This document shows, piece by piece, positions 31,513 through 42,636 of a DNA stretch of 64,000 bases. Origin of the DNA: Caenorhabditis remanei (Eukaryota; Nematoda; Chromadorea; Rhabditida; Rhabditidae); assembly GCF_010183535.1 (NCBI RefSeq), contig NC_071331.1, positions 19,902,001 through 19,966,000 on the forward strand, read 5' to 3'. How positions within the stretch are numbered: position 1 is the first letter of the stretch; every line of letters starts with the position of its first letter. The notes beneath the pieces are model-generated. The model was not told where the DNA came from. It saw nothing but the letters and a program-made list of their open reading frames with translations, and searched no databases. The position numbers were made by a program, and so were the translations under genes.

Positions 31513-34500
31513 TTAACAATACCCGTAAGGCAAAGTAGACCCGTCCGACAGTACCCGGCGTTTGTTGAACGTGTATCGGAATTTCTTCGTAGTATTCTTT
31601 GAATACACATTGTGCGCTCTATCCCTGATCATCTTGTGTTGGGGAAACTCCTCAACCGTCCTGGTCGGATCCTTATTCAGCACCTCATCGACCAGTTGCT
31701 TCATCTTCGAGAAGGTGAATTTCTTGTCGACCTGGGAGTTCATTGTTACTCCTTTGGCTTTTCTTGAGACCTGAAAATGTAATTTTTATAAATATTTTAG
31801 CATATAAAATATTTACCTTCTCCTCTCCAGACTCGAGCGTCTCCGTGTAACAATAAGTCTTGGGCCCAGTTGTGACAAATTCCTTCATCTCTCCATCGAT
31901 CTCACTTGTCAATTGTCCGAGATATGGACCCATCTCGTCGACAAGGGGATTCTGGCAACCGTCAGGTACGGCAAATACAATAGAGTCAGTATCTGGAAAA
32001 GAAAATATAAAACTTTTGAAAAAAAAAGAGACTATATACCTGTATAAATAATGTTTTCATCTCCAACAGCCTCCATAAATTTATACAGCCTGAGTCGGGC
32101 GTATGACGTCGTCAGAGCGGCGATGTGGACAGCTCCCGTTCGGAGACTGGTCAACGTCTCGACTTGCTTTCTGTACTGCACAACAACAATGTTGTTGACA
32201 GGCCTCACATCAATAAGCTCAATCGATGTGTCGTGGACCAGTCTCCAGAACTTTGCTGCTTTCGTGATGATCTCCGTTTGTATGCGGTCCACTCGTTGAG
32301 CGAATTTACCCCACTGAAATTGTATTTTGTTTTTCAGAAAAAAAAAAAAATTGAAATACTTACGAGGGAATTCAGCAACAACTTCGCCACAGCTCTCATT
32401 CCTGGATTCTTGATAAATCTTGTCAGGTCGTCGAGGTTGATGTGCTCCTTTGCCGCATACTCATCACGATAAGCCTCCTTTTCTTCGTCTGTGACCACAT
32501 TTGACGGGAAACCCGAGCTATACTACAAAGAATAAACTAAATTTTTTGCTACTCTAGAATGAAAAACTCACAATCTTTTCGGCCATCATTTTGTTGATAT
32601 ACGAAGTGAAGAGTCCACCCTCGTTGTTTTCATCATTTTTCAACCAAAGGGGATATTCAACTCCCTGAAAAAAAGAAGACATTTTATATTTTAATAACAA
32701 CAAAAAAACTCACGTGATAAGCCTCAGTTATTGTATAACCAAGACTGAGTGCCTTGGTGAGCTCGAAGGTTGTGAAGGTTCCGTTGAAGGATCTTTCTTC
32801 ATCTGAATGTTGACATGGACCTTGAAGTTGATTTTTGGCACACTCTGGAATTTTGTACAATTTCGATAAATCTTTTGGTTTATAAAACTTACTATGACAC
32901 AGGTAAAACATTAGTCTGTTCGCGACTCTTCCAGGAAGCAATGGAAGTTTCAAATCACGTGGTGCGACTACTCTGCAGCTCAAGAATCCCATGAACGTCA
33001 GTTGATCGGGAGATGTCATGGGTGTGGGAATTCTTGATCTTTCCACATCTGCAGGGGGTCCGACTGGGTATGGTTCATATTTCATCACAGTTGGATATAA
33101 ACTGAAAAAGAAAGAATTTTTCTCGGAAAAATGTATAAAATTTACCTGACAACATCCAAGTAGTGCAATTTTTTACCATTGTTGTTGGTATACAGCCGGA
33201 AAACTTCGGTCCTACCACCAACCAGAGCCCGTTCACAATGTAGAAGGTCCTTGAAATGTACTATTTTTGTCTGAATAGTAAAAGAAAATACTCACCATAG
33301 GCTCATAGCCTTCAAAGAATTCGGCCATGTCGACATCATTTTTCAGCTGGTTTCGGACTTCACATTCCCAAACTACTTGCACTGGATACGATTGTTCAAG
33401 AATCCTCACTCGCTTGTCGTCCTTTTCACGAATCTTTTTCACGGTTTTGTCCCCAATCATGGATTCCTCCGAGTATTTGCAGCAATGACCATGCCAATAA
33501 CATCCCTAAAATATAGTTTTTAATGGTTTTTGAAAATTTTAAAGTTACCCGAAAGTCGATGATCTGGCCTTTAGGATATTCCTCGCACTTGTCAATGAAA
33601 CCATCTACGCGGTACTTCCCAATTTTCTTCTCGCCATATGTCGTCGACATCTGGACGTGGACTTTTTCATTGTGTTCGATCCATGCCATGTATTTTTGAC
33701 TCATGACCGAAGCATTGACGGAGACGGCTGGCTTGGCATCCAGGACGATCGGTGACCCGTTTTTCAAATGGCCTCTTCTGAAGACCTGCATGGCAGCAGA
33801 TGCGGCAGTGACCGACTCCTGTAAGAAATTTCAAGTTTAAACGATTAAAAAATGTTTTTCTTACCTCCAACAAGCATACATCGGTCATCTCCTCAAACGA
33901 CTTCTCAAAGTTTGTCATGGCCGATGCGAGAATGAAGACATCATTATAACAATAGTTTTCAATTTCTTCAACAAAATTGAACTTTTTGTCTGCTGCCCGC
34001 TCCGCTGCCAAAAACTCCTCCAATTCCTTTCGTTTGGCCGGTGCCTTGTTGTCGAGGTCGTAATACTTATCGTCAGGGATACCACCATCATAGTCAAAGT
34101 TTTCTGGCTGGATGAACTTGACGGGGAAATCGCTGAAAATGTCTATTACTATCTAAACTGAGAAATAAAATAAAAACATACCCCTTGACCGAGTCGATTT
34201 GGAAAGTTTTCGCCACATTGGCCAGACTCATATTCAAGTATCTGACAGAGTCGACGACTTTCACTCCCTTGTGTTTCAAAAACACCAATTTAGTACCATC
34301 CAGGGCAATTTTGGGTGCCTCCTTGTTGCTGGCTATCAGTTTTTCAAGAATAAACTGAGCATCGTATCTAAAAAGTTATTTTACATACAAAGTTTGAAAC
34401 GAAAATAATTACCCCGACGCATTGTGAGCCACAGCCACAGCTCCCCTGTGCTCTTCCGAGAATAGCCACTTTACGAGCTCCAAACCGACGTCCACAAAGC

Positions 34501-36555
34501 GGTTTTCCTCTCGAACGCAGCTGATTTTTTTCACTCGACCTTCGGGAGAGCATTTCGAGCAAACAGTTCCTTCAGCATCTATCAACTTTTTTGGAACAGA
34601 GTGGGAGCATTCTTTACAACATTTTAGTGCAACAAAGAGCACAGGAACCTGGAGACCATCCACCTCTGCACGACTCTGAAAATTGGAAAATAAATAAATG
34701 AAAATGTATTTTCTCAAGTTTACCTCAATATCGAAATAAATTCTCAGATATTTCAATTTGCTCGGATTTTTGATGCTTGGCATCAATGTGCAATGATGAT
34801 GGGGCGCTACAAGACACTGGCATCGGTGACAATATCCCTCTCCGCATACATGGGGTCGACTATTTTTATTGCGATACACAGACTTCTGGCATTTACCACA
34901 TCTTTTGGTTTTGTCACATCGACTGGCACCACCTTTTGGCCCTAAAAATGCAAACTTTTACGCTAAATTTCAGTATTAAAACCCTCACCTTTCATTTGAT
35001 GGTTCTCAAAGCATGTCTTCGACTTGAATATCAGTTCACATTTTTCACATTTTTTCTTGTATCCAGCCTCCTTCTCTGGACAATCTCGCTTTCCACAAAG
35101 GCGATGGATCATCTTGCATGTGTAATGTGCACCAACCTCGTTGAAACCAGTTTCGCAAATGTCGCAATAGTAGTCAGACTTGAAGAGCCCACATAGAGTT
35201 CGCACTCCACGATAGTGACCATCTTCGAGGAGAAGGTACAATTCTTTTCCCTTCCCCACATCCGTCCCTTTGAAATAGGGGATATATGAGTTTTGCATAA
35301 AAACATATATCTGATATTTTCCGGCAAAGAGAGGGGACTCTTGGAATTTTTTAATATCATCGAAATCAAAATCTTTTGTTTTTTCGACACCGGCCAACTG
35401 TAATTTTTCGAAATTATTTTTGTGAGAAATTTTAAACTGAAATATTACCTGCTTCATTGACTCGACTCCATCATGTACCTTTTGAACCGGTTTTTGTTGC
35501 TGTTTTTGTTCAAACTTGCTACATATTTGACACGGTTCTTCTCGGTCTTGAAGTTTTGTATTCGTGATACATTAGAGCCTGGTAGAGCGCATGAGGGAGA
35601 CAATCGTCAGACACTGAAAATGATTTTTTTTTGTTAAAGTTCGTAAAAGTTTTAAAAGTTTACCATTATTCCTCATGACAACACCTGATTTGTCAGGTCT
35701 CTGCGCCACAGCCTCATCGTCCTCCGACTCTTCATCTGATCCTTCGTCACATTCAATATCGATGAAGTCGTGACCCTCTCTTTCAGCCACCACCTCCTCG
35801 TTGTTGTGGAGAGCCTCAAAGTCCTCCTCATCCGCCTCAAGACGTCTTCTTTTTCTCTTCTCCAAAGCGATGGTGTTCAGCAGATTCTCCAGACGATACC
35901 TCTTCACCCCGCTTCCTTTTGGTGGATGGAGGTATGTGATCTGCATCAACAGTCGTGGTACGTCGAGCTCGAGGGGAGATCTGTTCGACTGTGACATATT
36001 GTCCAAGTTGTTGACGATATCTTCCGTAGTAATCTTCGACATTTCCTTGAAACATAGACCAACACCATCTGTGATCTCTGGAGATTCGAACAAAACACCG
36101 GCCTTCATTATCGTTCCGGATCCTGTTGGTGGGGCATTTTGGCGGATCAGTCGGATCACATTATCAGCAAAAAGATCTGCTCCATCAGGATCAACCATAA
36201 AATCATTCGGAATTTCTATATCCAGTGCCACAACAGAAACCCCTTCAAGTTCTCCTTTGGTTTTTGCTTCACGCTTCCGAAGAACATTTAAAGAAGCTCC
36301 GCCTACTTGATTCTACAAGAAGGGAGGACTATATAAACAAAGATTTTCATTTAAAAAGACACTTACAGGCCATTCGCCAACATTTTCCTCGTCTGGATAG
36401 TTTTCCTCCGGTTCTCGAAATTCCTCCACTTTTCTGACCATTTCTTCTACCAATTCTTCGATTTCCTCTTCATCGCTCATCTGAATTCTTTCTTCATCCG
36501 CCACAACCTTTTCAACCAATTCTTGAACTAATTCTCTGACCTCGTCGTTAATCAT
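31513..36555 (-). CDS. POLB: Protein-primed family B DNA polymerase (Polinton POLB), multi-exon
   Basis: About a dozen exons with short introns. The acidic N-terminus (36555-36367) is followed by an exon with D/E and KRRR stretches and a DDCLPHAL motif typical of Polinton polymerase N-termini. Cys-rich CxxC finger regions follow (about 35,170-34,800). Exonuclease motifs are IYFDIE (near 34,730), AVAHNASG.YDAQF (near 34,420) and YCYNDVF (near 33,950). The GCYWHGH signature is near 33,500. Polymerase motif A DVVSLYP (exon junction near 33,150/33,110), motif B KLLLNSLWGKF (near 32,360) and motif C YTDTDSI (junction near 32,040/31,993) are all present. It replicates the element. Anomaly: a one-nucleotide phase conflict between 35,571 and 35,522 suggests a frameshift in the N-terminal part. 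Confidence 0.9.
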
Positions 36556-36591
36556 TGTTGTTTTTCAGCTCGAAACCTGAAAGAAAAAAAA
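36556..36591. promoter_or_regulatory. 36-bp divergent start region with facing splice acceptors
   Basis: The polymerase ATG (minus) and the small plus-strand ORF ATG are only 36 bp apart. Each is preceded by a TTTTTCAG or TTTCTTTCAG acceptor on its own strand inside this gap, the arrangement expected for SL trans-splicing. The promoters must then lie inside or beyond the opposite gene. Confidence 0.45.
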
Positions 36592-36871
36592 ATGAATACT
36601 CAAGTACCAAAAGGAAATACGATCAACAACACGACAACCGAGTACATCTACCAACCGCAAGACAACTACGCAACCGACATGGTGAGTTTATATACTATTT
36701 TTATCGATCAATTTTTATTTAAAAACTTGAAAATTTCAGGCAATGTCCCTATTCAACGAAACACCCATCACACACAATCAAACACAGAAAGCCGAAAAGA
36801 AAAAGGACGCGTACACCTTTCATTTCGCAAAAGGTTCGGCTCCTGTGATAAACATATATAAAAAGGATTGA
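36592..36871 (+). CDS. Small two-exon Polinton ORF, 73 aa
   Basis: Exons 36592-36681 and 36740-36871 (GTGAGT...TTTCAG) join in phase. The product is polar, Asn/Thr/Gln-rich at the N-terminus and Lys-rich near the end, with Y-T-F-H-F-A-K-G-S-A-P. No family recognised. It is divergent from the polymerase gene and could encode a terminal-protein-like or regulatory peptide, but nothing in the sequence proves that. Confidence 0.5.
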
Positions 36872-37235
36872 AAGAAGGAAAATGGAGCAAAAGGGTGTTT
36901 TCTACGACCTATGTGATGCGTCATCCAATCACTTTTCGACAAATTGATTGTGTCCCAGCCAACTTCTTCAGCGATGAATCATCCACTTTTTGCTATTTTT
37001 CACAATTTTTCATATCTCTTCGGTGTTTTAGCCATTTTCCGACTTTTTCATTATTTCTCGACATTTTATCCAAAATACATCTGTTTTGTACCCGCATATA
37101 TCCACAATCATCTATTTAACCCCGCCCATTTTCATTTTTGCGACGTTATTCTCCACTCTTCTCATTCTTTCTTTTTATTTTTCTGAATTTTTTCTTCTTC
37201 TTTTTAAATCTTTAATAAACTTTTTGTTTCTAGTA
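36872..37235. other. Polinton spacer, pyrimidine-rich
   Basis: A spacer of about 360 bp, mostly T/C-rich, ending in TTGTTTCTAG directly before the next ATG, which looks like a trans-splice acceptor. No gene recognised. Confidence 0.4.
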
Positions 37236-37899
37236 ATGGTTTTCCAACGCTGGGATGATCTGAGTGCTAAGCCTCAACCAAAAACAAAAATCTTACCGTG
37301 GGATGGAGACAACTGCATGGATGCTAGTCCCGGAGAATGTGAGGAGAAGCCCATCAAGATTCAGCAGAGTCGAAAACGAGATGCAAAAGGAGATGTCGAT
37401 CAGAAAAATCCATCGAAGAAAAAGCGTGGCAACGAAGACGTTGATGAAGCAGCTAAAAGAAGGGTTAGTTTTAGATACAGATTTCTATTTGTTTTGAAAA
37501 TTCATTTCATTTCAATTCATTCAATGTTTTATTTTTAGGAGTGGCTCCGTGGAAAAGCAAAGGAAGCCGTCATCCCTGAAGAGAAGGCAGCACAACTGAA
37601 ACCCGAGTATCTCTTCAAAGAGACGGGTCCACTTGTCATCTACCTATGCCATGCATGCAGGATCTACAACTCCAAGAGACCAATGAATCAACTCGGTGAT
37701 GGGATGGCCGAACTTCGTAAGTTTTTTTTTTGCTTTATTTTTAAAGAAAAAGCTGTGTTTCGCTGTAATTATCAAAATATATAATCTTTTTTCAGCACTC
37801 GGTATGTGCACAGTGTGCCGTCATTTCCTCATCCAACAACACACAATGAAATTCTACCACCACGACTTGCCATCTCTCAAAAAGAAAGAACTGTTATAA
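37236..37899 (+). CDS. CxxC zinc protein, 169 aa (Polinton cargo)
   Basis: Three exons, 37236-37463, 37539-37716 and 37796-37899, join in phase. The first 76 residues are charged with a bipartite nuclear-signal-like KKKRGNED/KRR patch. The C-terminal half has CHAC and, about 30 residues later, CTVC, with H-F-L and F-Y-H-H-D following; these four cysteines could form one zinc ribbon. A TTTCTAG acceptor lies 2 nt before the ATG. No known family recognised. Confidence 0.6.
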
Positions 37900-38273
37900 T
37901 TGTTTTTTATTTTCACAATCTTTTTTCTTTTATCATTCCTCTAAATAAATTTTCCGAGTACGATTGTTTTTGAGAAGTAGGGGAAGCCACAGATGCACAT
38001 TGTTTGCACTGTCGAGAAGACAATGTGATGACGAATGTCCTGTCCCCGTTTCGAGGAACATGGTCCTATCACGACCTGACACGGGAATGACAAAACTATA
38101 TTAATCATGCACAGTAGCATGTCCCTCATAACTCCACCTACTGTAGATAAGACTCCACCTACTATAGATAAATTGGGTCCTATTCAATTTTTAATTTCTG
38201 GAGTTTTTAATATTTGCTTTTTCTTTTTCTTGCTTTTTAAAATGTTCTTGAGAAAGAAACGACCTTAAAAATA
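37900..38273. other. Polinton spacer
   Basis: No gene recognised. The sequence ACTCCACCTACT.TAGATAA occurs twice at 38,132-38,170. The rest is AT-rich apart from a more GC-rich stretch at 37,990-38,100. Confidence 0.4.
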
Positions 38274-40211
38274 ATGCAATATCGTAGAAATTATAGACGT
38301 TGTCGATCTTCTACGATGCCTGTTTCTGCCAAGCCGTTGTTTTTCCTCTGCGCCTTCATCCTGAGCCAGTTGACGGCGATGCAGAAGACCATTGCAGTGT
38401 TCTTGCAAAATTTTCTGGAAAGAACCCCGGTAAGTTTCATTGATTTAAAAAAAAAAAGATTTATCAACCTACTATAAAACTTTTTCGACTTTCGAGAAAA
38501 AACTAACTGAAAAATATTACGAAAAGTTTATATTTTTGAAAAACTATCTTTAAAACAGAGTAACATTGTCATGTTTATCGTAATGCATATATTAGGAAAG
38601 ATGTCACTGTATCTCATGATACCTCCTCGCATTTTTTTTTTTTTAGTCTTTTTAAAATTTATTTTATTTTATTTGAAAATTAAAAACTCACATAGGATGA
38701 CTTTTCCAGGACCAACAACTTTTCCGGTTTGTCAGTGGGCCAGCTGGAACAGGAAAAACAATTCTTCTCCATTACCTCAGAGATGTCATTGTGCGCCATT
38801 TTGATACGAACGCAGCCTGTCGCCTGGCTGCTTCAACAGGAACCGCAGCATGGAACATCCACGGAGCCACACTACACTCGTTGATCAAATTATCTGTAAG
38901 TTTTAATTTAAAACAATATCGAAAGTATAAATTGTAGTAAATGATAAACTATCAGTAGAGTTCCTCAATTCTCTTTTTAAGTTTTTAATAATTTCAGATC
39001 GAAAACGAAGATGCTTTTCAAGTATTAGATGGACCTACTCTTGATACTCTGAGAAAGGAACTAACCGGAATGAAATTCCTCTTCATCGACGAAGTTAGCA
39101 TGATGAGCGCAAAGGCTCTCTCGGAGACGTCGTCCATCCTTCAGAGAGTCTTCTTGTCACATCTTCCTTTTGGAGGAGTCTCTGTTTTCCTGTTCGGAGA
39201 TTTGCTGCAATTGGAGCCAGTAAATGGAGAAGGAATATTCGAAGGTATGGTTTTTATACCTTTCTTTTTTTTTTTCAATTAGAAAAAAACTTACTTCCAG
39301 ATCTTCCAATGTGCTACTTGCCAGAAAGAAATGCTCGCTCCACGAACCCAAACAACGACCCACTTCACGAGAACCTCTTCCAGCTATTCAAAACATTCCA
39401 TTTGACAAAATGTGTGAGGGCTGAAAAAGAAGAAGATGTGGAATTGTTGATGAAAATAAGAAGAGGAGACACGGACAAAGCAATGTTTCGACAACTTGAA
39501 CTAAAATGTGGAATGTCGGGAAAATTCCCAAGCGAAATTTTCGCCGAATTGGAAACTCTGGAATCAGCAAATCGCGGTAAAAGTTTCATAATATTGACCG
39601 CTGGGAACAATGACGCAAAACAGCTGAATGATTACGTAAGTTTAAAAATATATTTTGTATAAAATTATGTGAATGATTTTCAGAAAATCGGGAAAATTGG
39701 TGAAATCACATCGTTGAAAAGAGTCAGAGCCACACCATCGCCGTCAATGCCTGAAACCTCTTTCAGAAAAGTCACAGGATTCGTACCATTCGTCAAGAAC
39801 GTCGCTATAGGCTGCAGGATAATGTTAACCTACAATAAGTGTTCTAGACGGGGTCTTGTTAATGGGGCCATAGGAAAATTGAAGGAAATCCATAGAGATT
39901 TCTTGATAATTGACTTCCCCCTTGCTAAAAATGAGAGAATTGAAAGGGTTGGTTATAGAAAAGGGGTTAACTACTGGCAAGATTTTCCCATTGTAGCGGC
40001 GGAGGCTATAACTATACATAAAGCCCAGGGCCTCACTTTCGATGGAGTGATCATTGTGCCGTCAAAGGATAACATCCAAAACGGCATGATGTACACAGCT
40101 CTGTCGAGGGCGAGGTCGCTGGATCTTTGCCGTATAGTGAAATATAATCCTTTATATTTCAAAACATCGGAAAAAGGAAGGGAATTTTATTCTAAGAGAG
40201 GTCGTTTGTAG
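38274..40211 (+). CDS. PIF1-like SF1B helicase (Polinton cargo)
   Basis: Five exons, 38274-38429, 38710-38895, 38998-39244, 39301-39635 and 39684-40211, join in phase to 483 aa. Motif I is GPAGTGKT (exon 2), followed by AASTGTAAWNI.G.TLHS. Motif II is FIDEVSMMS and motif III FGDLLQLEPV. The C-terminal motifs are ..FVKNVAIGCRIMLT, LVNGAIG and ITIHKAQGLTFD with TALSRAR (motifs V-VI). The order is that of PIF1/RRM3 helicases. The protein is short, close to the helicase core alone. Likely roles are replication or resolution of element DNA; host origin of the gene is possible. Confidence 0.9.
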
Positions 40212-40845
40212 TAATGTTGTTGATTTTATCTTAATAACCCTATTTCATTTTAAACATGTGGTCTTATTTATCCTATATTTATTTTATAATATATTATTTT
40301 CTAATAAAGATGATTTGATAGTTGTGAAAACTGGAAAAAAAGGTAGAAACTACCAAAATGGGGAGAATGAATGAGGAGATTGTAACAGACGGGAGGGAGA
40401 GAGAGGGAGACTACTTTTAAAATTGCGGCTTCTTAAGTGACTAACACTTGCGAAAAAACTGAGTATTCAAAAGACATTTATGTCTAACGTCTTTCTGCCG
40501 ACAAACCGAATAGGTATTTTTGAATTAGAAAGACAGAGAGGGTGGTATAACATCGATACGTGGTGTGTGTGTGCACGGGGCTAATCCTCCTCTCGATCGT
40601 ATGCGTCGCGGTCCGCGTGCGGTTACTAATATATCTTCGAGGTGATCCCCGAAATAAGGCCACTATACAAACTTAATTGTAACAAATTATGCAATATCGC
40701 TTCGAGACCAAGAAATTCGAAATCTACGCAAAATTCTGTTTTAGAAAAACATAATTTAGCTTGATTTTTCATTTAAAAAAGTTGAAAACGGGTGAGGGAT
40801 GCGCTGAGTGAAGGGCAATAATGGACCTAGTCAATAAGGAGAGAG
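40212..40845. other. Polinton right subterminal region
   Basis: No gene. It contains a polyadenylation-like AATAAA near 40,305 and a GC-richer island at about 40,550-40,650 with CG-containing hexamers, then AT-rich DNA up to the TIR. Confidence 0.4.
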
Positions 40846-41034
40846 GTAGCGAGGCACAATGTCATCAGGCGAGAGACGCAGACATTGTGAAATAGTATGT
40901 AAGAGGAGGAGACGCAGCGTTACGGTCGGGGAAGAGGGGAAGCCAAGGGGAAGACGAGGGGAAGGTATGAGAGAGTGAGAGAGTGCTGGGAGGTACAAGA
41001 AAAAATGGTGCTAAACTCCCCCCCACAGTTCTCT
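40846..41034 (-). repeat. Polinton right TIR, 189 bp
   Basis: Complement of 21527-21715, ending ACAGTTCTCT directly before the TGCTGA duplication. Confidence 0.9.
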
Positions 41035-41040
41035 TGCTGA
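41035..41040. repeat. Polinton target-site duplication, right copy
   Basis: TGCTGA, identical to 21521-21526. Confidence 0.9.
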
Positions 41041-42636
41041 GACAAAAAATTCCGTTTGTTTTTGTAGCACTTTCTTAAAATTTTCACTGTTTCACATGGT
41101 TTCATTAGGTCACAAAGACATGTTTGATGTGGTAATAGCATTGAAGAAAAAATGTATTTCAGATAATCATAATCAGGCCAGCAAACAATCTGTAGGGTGT
41201 TCCAAAACATTTTTAATTCATTAAAAATTTCAGCCAGGTAACAACTAAATTTTTGACAATTTCCATTGTATATTATATCTGACTGATTTTTATTGAACTT
41301 TTCTTGTTATCTCTACCAACACTGCAAAATTACCTATAATTATTTTTGATTTTTTGCTGTTATAAAAAATTGTCAAGTATTTTTTTTGTAAAATAAAGTT
41401 TAGTGATGGTTTTCTAAGCAGACGTATTTAATTTCTGGCCCATAATGCGATGATACGACCGCTTAACACAAAACATGAAAGTAATCCTGTTTGAATTGAA
41501 ACAGTAGATTTTTAGAAACTTTTTAATTGTCACGCAAAACATTTTCACTGTTTCAATTAATTTCCAAATGTTCACAGCCCTAAATTGATCAATGAGACGG
41601 TCCACAGCCCTGTGTTGATCAGTAATATTATGAATCCACTGAATTACAAGCTCACTTCTACCATATTATATTAAGTTTGTTTGAACTGGGGCACCTTTGG
41701 CGCGTTTGGAAACAAACTTTTTTTCCAGACATGAGAAATGGAATTAATCTAAATCATGTCTATCATCTTTTTTCTTGGTTTGAAATAGTAAAATTTTTTG
41801 AAAATTTCTTAATTTCTTACAGAAGTTGATTCGTTCCCGTCTAGTAATCTTTCATCTTCGCCATAAACAAATAAAACTACAAAGATATGAGCAGTTTCGA
41901 AAAAAATTTATTAGACCGATGAAAGAATTTAGTTTGTACGAAAACAAACTCTGGCTGATGAAACTCTCACATTTTCCAATTTTTGCTGAAACAACAAGTT
42001 TTGAGCAATTTTCAGATTTTTCAAAAAATCTTTCTCATTTTTTCTATGAATCGACATGAACACAAACAAGTTGATGAGTTTTTTGTAGTATATCTTATCT
42101 TATAGAAGACCAAAACTATTAACTTGATTTAAAAGTTTTATAGTTTTCTATCTTTCTTGAAACAGTAAGTTTTTTGTGATCTTTACCAATTTTCATAACA
42201 TTTTACTAATTCATTTGTTTTCGAAAATCGCAACATAAAAATTGTTTTGTTTTTTATCTCTTAATCAGTACTGTATATTAATAATAATTGGTAACTCAAC
42301 ATTTACTTGTTTTCCCACTAAAAGCAGTAACTTTTACGATTTTTCTGTTTTTCAACAAAGAATTTCCCTGTTTCACGTTGTTCTGAAAACCGATATAAAC
42401 CTAAACTGATTAATGGTAATAAAATTTTTTCTGCTTTACTTTTTTCTCAAACTCAAAAAATAACTTTTTTTCGAGTTTCCAGACTAACTTTAGTTTTCAG
42501 TTATCTATCTGAAATTTAGTAGTTTTTTTTTTGAAACACATCGTTTTCCTACTCGTTTGGAAAGTGCAATCTCAAACTACTCCCAAAAATAAAATTCTCG
42601 TGAAACAGTAAATTTTTCCTACCCCAACTATCTTTA
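41041..42636. other. Host noncoding DNA, tandem copy 2
   Basis: Continues the host segment interrupted by the Polinton; it matches 10,320-10,940 and then 16,940-18,030. No gene. Contains the dispersed CTGTTTCA/TGAAACAG motif many times. Confidence 0.55.

Larger units (their letters stand above)
21527..41034. mobile_element. Complete Polinton/Maverick element, 19,508 bp
   Basis: It begins with AGAGAACTGTGGGGGGGAG and ends with the complement, and is flanked by the perfect 6-bp duplication TGCTGA (21521-21526, 41035-41040). The terminal AG and 6-bp target site are diagnostic of Polintons. The element encodes the standard set: adenain-like protease, double jelly-roll and minor capsid proteins, retrovirus-type integrase, FtsK/HerA-type packaging ATPase and protein-primed DNA polymerase B, plus cargo genes. 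The structural genes lie on the minus strand from 29.6 to 22.7 kb; polymerase and RING genes are also on the minus strand; three genes (36.6-40.2 kb) are on the plus strand. The host paralog at about 10,310 is the empty site. No envelope or fusogen gene was recognised. Confidence 0.95.

Noticed and set aside
22711..40211. Search for a fusogen or envelope gene in the Polinton
   Set aside because: No long ORF with signal peptide, cysteine-rich ectodomain and membrane anchor was found; the only clear membrane protein is the 70-aa one.
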